This document shows positions 43,610 through 49,571 of a stretch of DNA of 49,571 bases, in pieces. Source of the DNA: Cloacimonetes bacterium UBA5210 (GTDB lineage: Bacteria > Cloacimonadota > Cloacimonadia > Cloacimonadales > Cloacimonadaceae); assembly GCA_002412625.1 (NCBI GenBank), contig DHVK01000025.1, forward strand, positions 1 to 49,571, in the 5' to 3' direction. The notes under the pieces were generated by a model. The model saw only the letters and a list, made by a program, of their open reading frames with translations. It did no database searches and was not told the origin of the DNA. Numbering within the stretch: the stretch's first letter is position 1; every line of letters starts with the position of its first letter. A program made the translations under genes and the position numbers.

Positions 43610-43858
43610 ATGCTAAAAGCCAAGATATTTGTGCAACTGAAGCCCAGCGTCCTTGACCCCCAAGGCAAGGCAGTTACGAACTCCCTTAGCCATTTGGGAT
43701 ACAACAATGTGAACGAAACCCGCATCAGCAAGTACATCGAGATCACCTTTGATTCCGCAGATAGAGAAGCCACTGAAGCTCAGACCCGGAAGATCTGTGA
43801 CAGCCTGCTGGCAAACCCGAACACCGAAACCTACCACTTTGAGCTAGAGGAGATTTAG
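43610..43858 (+). CDS. purS: phosphoribosylformylglycinamidine synthase, PurS subunit
   Basis: The 82-residue protein fits PurS in length and pattern: KAKIFVQLKPSVLDPQGKAV at the N-terminus, the conserved LGYNNVNETRISKYIEI strand, and LLANPNTETYHFELEEI at the end. PurS bridges PurL and PurQ in the three-part FGAM synthase of purine synthesis step four. It begins behind TTGGAAG and is two bases before purQ. The large subunit purL is not in the window. Confidence 0.95.
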   Translation: MLKAKIFVQLKPSVLDPQGKAVTNSLSHLGYNNVNETRISKYIEITFDSADREATEAQTRKICDSLLANPNTETYHFELEEI

Positions 43859-43860
43859 CA

Positions 43861-44556
43861 TTGCGAGTAAGCGTAATCACCTTCCCCGGCTCAAATTGCG
43901 ATCATGATGCCTATGAGGTTTTTGTTCGCCGAGGTCACGAAACACAGATGATCTGGCACAAGGACACCGATCTTGAAAATCCCGATCTTGTGATACTTCC
44001 CGGGGGATTTTCCTACGGAGATTATCTGCGCTGCGGAGCTCTGGCACGCTTCTCCCCAATCGTGAAAGAAGTGGTTTCTTTCGCTCGAAGAGGTGGCTTG
44101 GTATTGGGCATCTGCAATGGATTCCAGATCCTTACCGAAACCGGCTTACTGCCCGGGGCACTGATGATGAACCAAAGCCTGCGCTTCATCTGCCAGCATC
44201 AACACCTGAAGGTTGAGAGCGCAAACAGCCCCTTTACCACCGGAATGATCCCCGGCACCATTTTAGATATCCCTATCGCCCACAAAGAGGGCAATTACTA
44301 CATAGACGACCAGGGCTTGAAAGCGCTACAGGATAAGGATCAGATCCTCTTCCGCTATTGCGATGCCGCGGGGATGAGCACACACGAGGCAAACCCCAAT
44401 GGCGCGTTGGACAATATCGCGGGGATCGTCAATGATGCCCGGAACGTTTTGGGCATGATGCCGCACCCCGAGAGAGCTGCTACGGACAGCGTTTGCAACT
44501 TGGATGGCACACAAATCTTTACGGCTATTGAAAGATTTATCAATGGCATTGATTAA
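43861..44556 (+). CDS. purQ: phosphoribosylformylglycinamidine synthase, PurQ glutaminase subunit
   Basis: The 231-residue class I glutamine amidotransferase starts with a TTG codon behind AGAGGAG. It opens VSVITFPGSNCDHDAYEVF and has the oxyanion region LPGGFSYGDYLRCGA, the nucleophile elbow GICNGFQ with Cys85, and the His-Glu pair in MMPHPERA. It releases ammonia from glutamine and passes it to PurL via PurS to make FGAM from FGAR. It follows purS by two bases, and its last 14 bases overlap the comF-like gene, tying all three into one transcript. Confidence 0.97.
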   Translation: MRVSVITFPGSNCDHDAYEVFVRRGHETQMIWHKDTDLENPDLVILPGGFSYGDYLRCGALARFSPIVKEVVSFARRGGLVLGICNGFQILTETGLLPGALMMNQSLRFICQHQHLKVESANSPFTTGMIPGTILDIPIAHKEGNYYIDDQGLKALQDKDQILFRYCDAAGMSTHEANPNGALDNIAGIVNDARNVLGMMPHPERAATDSVCNLDGTQIFTAIERFINGID

Positions 44557-45226
44557 CCTCCTGATCCCCCCTGCCTGCCTGGCCTGTAATCAGAAGCTGC
44601 GTAGCAATCAGAAGTATCTTTGCTCAGAGTGCTCCGGCAAAGTGCGCGGCGCGTTGTCCGGAGATTGCCCGAAGTGCGGCTCTCTGTGCGAGGACGGAAT
44701 CTGCCACCATTGCCGGGATCTCGGCTTCAGCTTTGAGTTTGCCCGTAGCGCGCTGCAATACAAGGATCCTCTCCCAGACATGGTGCATGCCATGAAATAT
44801 CGCGGAATGCGCTCTGTGGGAGGCTTTCTGGCAGACAAGATGGCCGAAGCGGCCAAGGATTATCCACCTTTTGAAGAATACACCGACGTGGTCGCAATCC
44901 CCCTGCATCCCGTGCGCAAACGCGAACGTGGCTTCAACCAAAGCGAAGTAATCGCCCGCAGGCTGGCAAAACACCTGGATAAAAACTATCTGGATTGCGT
45001 GGTCAGAAAGCGCTATACCAGAAGCCAAACCACGCTGGAGCGAGACGCACGGTTGAACAACCTGAGCGGTGCTTTCGTGGTGCGAAAACCTGCCAAAGTG
45101 AAAGGCAAAAACCTGATTCTGGTGGATGATGTATTCACCACCGGCAGCACTCTGAACGAAGTAAGCCGCGCGCTTTATGCCGCAGGAGCTGCCAAGGTTG
45201 CGGGTTATACCGCCACAAGAGCTTAA
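44543..45226 (+). CDS. comF: ComF-family phosphoribosyltransferase-like protein
   Basis: The start at 44543 (MALINLLIPPACLACN) is the family's usual beginning; it overlaps the purQ end by 14 bases. The 227-residue protein has an N-terminal zinc-ribbon pair (CLACNQ...CSEC and CPKCGS...CHHCRD) and a type I phosphoribosyltransferase fold with MKYRGMRSVGGFLADKM, PLHPVRKRERGFNQSEVIAR and the PRPP loop NLILVDDVFTTGSTLNE. In competent bacteria ComF/GntX proteins act in DNA uptake or processing of incoming single strands; elsewhere the role is unknown. Location behind purQ may reflect the PRPP link or be chance. It is cytoplasmic. Confidence 0.93.
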   Translation: MALINLLIPPACLACNQKLRSNQKYLCSECSGKVRGALSGDCPKCGSLCEDGICHHCRDLGFSFEFARSALQYKDPLPDMVHAMKYRGMRSVGGFLADKMAEAAKDYPPFEEYTDVVAIPLHPVRKRERGFNQSEVIARRLAKHLDKNYLDCVVRKRYTRSQTTLERDARLNNLSGAFVVRKPAKVKGKNLILVDDVFTTGSTLNEVSRALYAAGAAKVAGYTATRA

Positions 45227-45230
45227 GTAT

Positions 45231-45629
45231 ATGGAAAAACATAAATATCAGGAAATAATATCCACGATCAGTGATGAAGAAGCCTTCGAAATGATCGACA
45301 AGGTGTCCCGCTTCATCGCGAGCCGCCAATTGGCACCCGCAGGAATCCTGCTCATAGAATCCCTGCACCCCTTGCACAGCATTGGCAGTCAGGCAATGTA
45401 CTTTGTGCTCCCCTTTGCCGAGATCCTCTTTGATAGTCAGAAGTATCAGCGCTTTGCCCTTTTGATCCGTGAGGAGAAATACATCAAGCAGTTAGTTCAA
45501 CGCATAGACGAACTGGACGAAGAGCTCAACCGCGAACGCCGCGCCGCAGCCAAGCTGCGCCGAGCCAGGCACCGCACTCAATTCAAGAACATGATCAACA
45601 AGATTTTTGGAAATAAACATAAAAGCTGA
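45231..45629 (+). CDS. small protein of unknown function with basic C-terminal coiled coil
   Basis: The start at 45231 is taken because the only longer frame lies inside comF. The product has 132 residues: a mixed N-terminal half (ISTISDEEAFEMIDKVSRFI and LAPAGILLIESLHPLHSIG) and a coiled-coil, strongly basic end (LVQRIDELDEELNRERRAAA, then KLRRARHRTQFKNMI). There are no membrane segments and no signal peptide. I do not recognise the family. The basic tail could bind nucleic acid or a partner protein. It sits 4 bases after comF and 15 bases before the MutL gene in the same direction, which makes co-transcription with mutL likely. Confidence 0.75.
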   Translation: MEKHKYQEIISTISDEEAFEMIDKVSRFIASRQLAPAGILLIESLHPLHSIGSQAMYFVLPFAEILFDSQKYQRFALLIREEKYIKQLVQRIDELDEELNRERRAAAKLRRARHRTQFKNMINKIFGNKHKS

Positions 45630-45644
45630 ATAAGCGGAGGATAT

Positions 45645-47507
45645 ATGCAATACGATGAAAAACGCCTCACCAGAATCGTTGCCACAGACTGTGGCAGCAC
45701 CACTACCAAGGCGATCTTGATCGAGTATGTCGATGGCGAATATCGCCAGACCATCCGTGGAGAAGCTCCCACCACTGTGGAAGCACCTCTGAATGATGTA
45801 ACCAAGGGAGTGATCAACTCCACTCAGGAACTGGAAGAGCTTGCCCGGCTGAAGTACAACAACCCCAACATCAAGTTTATGGAAAACGGAGAGTTCATCA
45901 TCCCCCGCAAGGGAGATATCGGCATCGACGCCTATGTTTCCACATCTTCTGCCGGCGGAGGCTTGCAGATGATGGTAACCGGGGTGGTGGCCAAGATGAC
46001 CGGTGAAAGCGCGGAGCGTGCTGCTCTGGGCGCCGGAGCCATCGTCATGGACCTCATCGCCAGCAACGACAAACGCATGAACCACGAGAAGATCGAGCGT
46101 ATTCGTCACCTGCGCCCGGATATGATCCTGATGGCCGGCGGAGAAGACGGTGGTACCGTCAAGCACGTTGTGGAAATGGCAGAGTTAGTTTCCGGTGCAG
46201 ACCCCAAACCGCGCCTGGGTTCGTCCTACAAACTTCCGGTGATCTATGCCGGAAACAAAGAAGCCGTAGAAGAGATCCGCAAGACTCTTGCCGAAAAGGT
46301 GGATCTGATCATTACGGACAACCTGCGTCCGAAACTGGAAGCCGAAAACCTGGGTCCTGCCCGCGACAAGATTCACGACATCTTCATGGAACACGTGATG
46401 CAACAGGCTCCCGGTTACAACAAGCTGATGGAATGGACCCGCGGTCCGGATCTGCAAAGAGTACCGATCATGCCGACACCCGCGGCAGTGGGCAACATCA
46501 TGCAGACCATCGCCAAGGACGAACAGATCGAAGTGGTGGGCGTAGATATCGGTGGCGCAACCACAGACGTGTTCAGCGTATTCACCGAAGATTATGTGTT
46601 CAACCGCACCGTGAGCGCAAACCTGGGTATGAGCTACAGTATTTCAAACGTTCTCGCCTCCAGCGGCCTGGCAAACATCATGCGCTGGGTTCCTTTTGAT
46701 ATCAACGAAAGCGAACTGCGCAACATGATCAAAAACAAGATGATCCGCCCCACCACCATCCCCTCCCTGTTGGAAGAGCTGGTGCTGGAACAAGCCATTG
46801 CCAAAGAAGCCCTGCGTCTGGCTTTTGAACAACACAAAGAATTTGCCAGCAGCCTGAAAGGTATGCAGCGTCAACGTGATATCTCCGAGGCTTTTAGCCA
46901 GTCCACATCCGGTGCTTCGATCGTCAATATGATGACCTTGAACCTTCTGGTGGGCTCCGGTGGTGTGCTTTCTCACGCTCCGCGCAGATACCAGACCGTT
47001 ATGATGCTGATTGACGCCTTCCTGCCGGAAGGAATAACCCGCCTTGCCGTGGACAGTATCTTCATGATGCCCCATCTGGGCGTGCTCTCCGAGATCAGCC
47101 CCAGAGCCGCCACCGAAGTGTTCCGCAAAGACTGCATGGTCTATCTGGGCACCTGCGTGGCTCCCGTCGGCAAAGGCAAATACGGCAAACCCGCCCTTTA
47201 TGCCAAGCTGGAACTTCCCGGGGGAAAAGTCTTTGAAGAAAACATCCCCTTTGGCGAGATCCGCCTGATCCCCTGTGAACCCGGAAAAGTAGCGAAAGCC
47301 ACTCTCAAGACCTCTTCCGGATTGATCCTGGATGCAAGTAAAGCCAAAGAGCTGACCGTGGATCTACACGGCGGCATTGTGGGCATTGTCTTGGATACCA
47401 GAGGACGTCAGCCCTTTGCATTGCCCACCGAAAAGGGCGAGCGCATCAGTTATCTGAAGAAATGGATGCGTGAATTGAAAGCCTACCCCGAAGATATCTT
47501 GGTATAG
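45645..47507 (+). CDS. MutL/GlmL-family ASKHA ATPase (B12-mutase reactivator-like)
   Basis: The 620-residue protein starts behind GCGGAGGAT. It shows two ATPase phosphate loops of the actin/Hsp70/sugar-kinase fold: VATDCGSTTTKAILIE near the N-terminus and GVDIGGATTDVFSVF near residue 305, plus MILMAGGEDGGTVKHVVEM. The family is MutL/GlmL, best known beside glutamate mutase and other B12-dependent mutases, where related proteins are thought to reactivate the cobamide enzyme. It is unrelated to mismatch-repair MutL. No mutase subunit is in the window. The next gene follows after 9 bases and is a conserved partner in my memory of such loci. It is cytoplasmic. Confidence 0.9.
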   Translation: MQYDEKRLTRIVATDCGSTTTKAILIEYVDGEYRQTIRGEAPTTVEAPLNDVTKGVINSTQELEELARLKYNNPNIKFMENGEFIIPRKGDIGIDAYVSTSSAGGGLQMMVTGVVAKMTGESAERAALGAGAIVMDLIASNDKRMNHEKIERIRHLRPDMILMAGGEDGGTVKHVVEMAELVSGADPKPRLGSSYKLPVIYAGNKEAVEEIRKTLAEKVDLIITDNLRPKLEAENLGPARDKIHDIFMEHVMQQAPGYNKLMEWTRGPDLQRVPIMPTPAAVGNIMQTIAKDEQIEVVGVDIGGATTDVFSVFTEDYVFNRTVSANLGMSYSISNVLASSGLANIMRWVPFDINESELRNMIKNKMIRPTTIPSLLEELVLEQAIAKEALRLAFEQHKEFASSLKGMQRQRDISEAFSQSTSGASIVNMMTLNLLVGSGGVLSHAPRRYQTVMMLIDAFLPEGITRLAVDSIFMMPHLGVLSEISPRAATEVFRKDCMVYLGTCVAPVGKGKYGKPALYAKLELPGGKVFEENIPFGEIRLIPCEPGKVAKATLKTSSGLILDASKAKELTVDLHGGIVGIVLDTRGRQPFALPTEKGERISYLKKWMRELKAYPEDILV

Positions 47508-47516
47508 GAGGAAAGA

Positions 47517-48647
47517 ATGGGACAAGCATATTCTGCCGGATTAACCGTTACCGAAAGCATGGTCGTGCGCAAAGAGCGCATACTTCCCCTGAAAGGCAAG
47601 GTGCTGGTTACCAAAGGTACCAAGGTGAAAGCCGAGGACGTGGTTGCCGAAACCCTTTTACCCGGGAAAGTGATACCCTTCAACCTCGCCAACAAACTTG
47701 GCGTGACCCCCACTCAACTTGAGAAATACATCAAAATAAAGGCCGGAGATCAGATCACCAAGAAGACCATTCTGGCCGAAAACTCCGGACTCTTTGGCCT
47801 TGGCTTCTTCAAGAGCGAAGTACGCTCCCCCGTGGAAGGCGAAGTGGAAAACATCTCCGCCGTGACCGGCCAAGTGCTGCTCCGCGAACCCCGCATCCCC
47901 GTTCAGGTACGAGCCTTCGTGGACGGCATCGTCACCAAAGTCATCCCTGATGAAGGCGTCGTAATCGAAAACAAAAGCGCTTACATCCAGGGCATCTTCG
48001 GGATCGGCGATGAAATCACCGGCGAGCTGCTGATGCTGGCTGAGACCCCGGACGATGAGATTGATGCCGGCAAGATCACTGAAGCCTGCCGCAACAAGAT
48101 CATCATCACCGGAAGCTTCGTGCCCTATCATGTGATCGAGATTGCCCGCAAACATGGCGTAAAAGGCATCATCACCGGCGGGATTGACGACCAGGATATC
48201 AAGAAGCTCTTGGGCTATGATATCGGGGTTGCCATCACCGGACACGAAAACATCGGCCTCACAATCGTTTGTACCGAAGGTTTTGGCAAGATCACCATGG
48301 CGAAGAAGACCTTTGATCTGCTGAAGCAGTTCTCTGGCCAAAAAGCCTCCGTTCACGGCCACACCCAGATCCGTGCCGGCGTGATTCGCCCCGAGATTAT
48401 TATCCCCTTGGATTTCAACGAAGACGAGCTGATCAGCAAAGAAGCCAGCATGCCCATCCTGGAAATCGGAACCTTGATCCGCATCATCCGTCAGCCTCAT
48501 TTCGGGACCATCGCGAAAGTAACCGCGCTGCCTGAAGAGCTTACCAAAGTGGAATCCGAAACCATGGTGCGCATCTTGGAAGCGGAGTTTGAGGACGGCA
48601 CCCGCATCCGCATCCCCCGCGCGAATGTGGAAGTAATCGAATCCTAA
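47517..48647 (+). CDS. conserved partner of MutL-family protein, function unknown
   Basis: The 376-residue protein starts behind AGGAGGAAAG. The N-terminal part resembles barrel-sandwich (biotinyl/RnfC-like) domains: LPLKGKVLVTKGTKVKAEDV, then AGDQITKKTILAE and SPVEGEVENISAVTGQVLLR. The centre has an alpha/beta fold with KGIITGGIDDQDIKKLLGYD and VAITGHENIGLTIVCTEGFG. The C-terminus is an SH3/KOW-like strand set, IRIIRQPHFGTIAKVTALP, ending RIPRANVEVIES. I have no named function for it. Tight linkage to mutL (9 bases) and a shared terminator suggest the two products work together, maybe in protecting or reloading a B12 enzyme. It is cytoplasmic; there is no signal peptide. Confidence 0.8.
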   Translation: MGQAYSAGLTVTESMVVRKERILPLKGKVLVTKGTKVKAEDVVAETLLPGKVIPFNLANKLGVTPTQLEKYIKIKAGDQITKKTILAENSGLFGLGFFKSEVRSPVEGEVENISAVTGQVLLREPRIPVQVRAFVDGIVTKVIPDEGVVIENKSAYIQGIFGIGDEITGELLMLAETPDDEIDAGKITEACRNKIIITGSFVPYHVIEIARKHGVKGIITGGIDDQDIKKLLGYDIGVAITGHENIGLTIVCTEGFGKITMAKKTFDLLKQFSGQKASVHGHTQIRAGVIRPEIIIPLDFNEDELISKEASMPILEIGTLIRIIRQPHFGTIAKVTALPEELTKVESETMVRILEAEFEDGTRIRIPRANVEVIES

Positions 48648-48673
48648 ACTTACACCAATAAAGTATTGCATAA

Positions 48674-48707
48674 AGGGCTGTCCCAGATTCGGGACAGCCT
48701 TTTTTTA
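48674..48707 (+). terminator. terminator after the mutL partner gene
   Basis: GGCTGTCCC (48676-48684) pairs with GGGACAGCC (48691-48699) around AGATTC, followed by eight T. Confidence 0.95.
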
Positions 48708-48743
48708 TTGTATCAGGTTTGTATATGATAGTATTGGCGGATC

Positions 48744-49478
48744 CTAGCGCTTCAGCAGCTTCAGCGGTCTTCCCGCTTCTCCGTCCACCGTCATCCGCAC
48801 AAGATAGATCCCGGCTGCCACGGGTTGCGCCCGGTCGTCACAGCCTTCCCAAGCCAGAACCTGTTCGCCTTTTGTCTGCTGGCCTTGGTGCAGGGTTCGC
48901 ACCACTTGCCCCCTCAGGTTATAGATCTTCAGCTCCACCGCGCTTTGTTTTTCCAACTGATAGCGGATTTCCGCGCTCTCCCGGAAGGGATTGGGATAGC
49001 TACTGATGGATAAAGCCACAGCCGGCATATTCTCATCTTCATTGCCCACCGGGTTTATAACCACTTCCACCATGATTGACCCTGCGGATTCGATGCTTCC
49101 GTACAATGCGCATACATAATAGCTCAGGGTGTCACCCACTGCGCCAAAATCCCGAAAGCTAAGTGCTGCAGGATCGCTAAGTTCAGCATGAAGTTCACCG
49201 TTATTACTTCAAGTGCTCTCAACTCCTGAGCAAAAACACTCCGATATTTGCAGGTTTTGAAACTTGATTGTACCTGATCCCTGATAGAGCATGACAACGC
49301 GCACATTTCTATCTCCGGAAATCCGGGATATCACAACCTTGTTGATCGACGTCACTCCCCGGGCATTACTCAAAGCAATCGCTCCTGCCGATGAGCTGTC
49401 ATGCATGTTTCTGATATCAACTTGTTGTTGACAAAGTCCGTGGATTTTGGTTACATTACGATATGAAGATAATCCCAA
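48744..49478 (-). pseudogene. broken secreted protein with C-terminal sorting domain
   Basis: A single reading frame runs from about 49478 to 48744 but is cut by one in-frame TGA at 49209-49211. Before the stop the protein reads like beta-helix repeats (GAIALSNARGVTSINKVVIS, then VRVVMLYQGSGTIKFQNLQI). After it, SNNGELHAELSDPAALSF leads to a strand-rich linker and a type IX-style sorting domain starting YPNPFRESAEIRYQLE and ending GRPLKLLKR. A further stop upstream of 49478 in this frame, with a related-looking continuation in another frame, suggests an additional frameshift near 49480-49500. The rest of the gene lies beyond the window. It looks like a decaying surface protein of the same export route as 10158-14711. 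Confidence 0.7.
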
Positions 49479-49571
49479 GCTATTATGATATTGGATTCAT
49501 TATGAAACACAACATTTCTATCATGAGTTAAGTCCCGGCGGGACGGTATTGTGCGCCTGTGAGCGATACAT

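Noticed and set aside
43437..43616. 59-codon frame overlapping the purS start
   Set aside because: No clear ribosome site, no family resemblance, and it runs into the well-supported purS start in another frame.
47658..48671. 337-codon frame antisense to the mutL partner gene
   Set aside because: Shadow of the opposite-strand gene, which has a strong ribosome site and a terminator in its own direction.
49209..49211. TGA as selenocysteine or recoded codon
   Set aside because: No adjacent stem-loop of the SECIS kind is evident, no selenoprotein family resemblance, and other genes here use TGA as an ordinary stop (prrC, fprA).

Overview
The window looks like a chromosomal piece of a Gram-negative, probably anaerobic, fermentative bacterium with roughly balanced base composition. 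Two secreted proteins, and the remnant of a third, end in a type IX-style (FlgD-fold) sorting domain. There are PorV-like and helix-hairpin-helix outer-membrane barrels, a pyruvate phosphate dikinase, an A-type flavodiiron protein and a MutL-family protein. Together these fit Candidatus Cloacimonadota or a close FCB-group relative. That placement is inference; no rRNA or other marker gene is present.

Layout. 1-10 kb is almost all on the minus strand: a lipoprotein serpin, a ComM-like ATPase, and a four-gene operon (HHH outer-membrane barrel, PorV-like barrel, UshA-type nucleotidase, flavodoxin). 10-14.7 kb holds two tandem secreted von Willebrand A proteins, followed by a four-copy hairpin repeat and a terminator. 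15.5-22.6 kb is a type I restriction-modification operon in the order hsdR-hsdS-prrC-hsdM. Its third gene is a clear homologue of the latent anticodon nuclease PrrC, so the locus pairs DNA restriction with a tRNA-cutting back-up. 22.7-30.2 kb is housekeeping: PPDK, a DUF1232 protein, RdgB, a phosphohexomutase, and an unusual VOC-dehydrogenase fusion. 30.4-34.2 kb has an iron-dependent alcohol dehydrogenase behind a palindromic control region, a repeat-rich gap, and an incomplete BtuF/BtuC-type transporter.

34.5-37.3 kb is an oxygen and iron defence pair (flavodiiron protein plus ferritin) and a PAS-GGDEF diguanylate cyclase. 37.4-39.4 kb is a sigma factor/anti-sigma/periplasmic sensor/Spy-like envelope stress module preceded by a run of ten G. 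A gap rich in small perfect hairpins follows, then a lipoprotein barrel gene with a stop codon in its signal peptide, a PAP2 phosphatase and an asparagine-synthetase-like enzyme lacking the glutaminase cysteine. 43.6-48.7 kb carries purS-purQ-comF, an unknown small gene, and mutL with a conserved partner. The right edge is a broken sorting-domain protein.

The best candidates for biology worth following are the PrrC-armed restriction operon, the HHH-barrel/nucleotidase operon (possible DNA or nucleotide scavenging at the outer membrane), the MutL-partner pair, and a family of sequence-diverse 6-8 bp hairpins with 3-4 base loops that recurs in several gaps. No tRNA, rRNA, CRISPR array or intact insertion sequence was seen.
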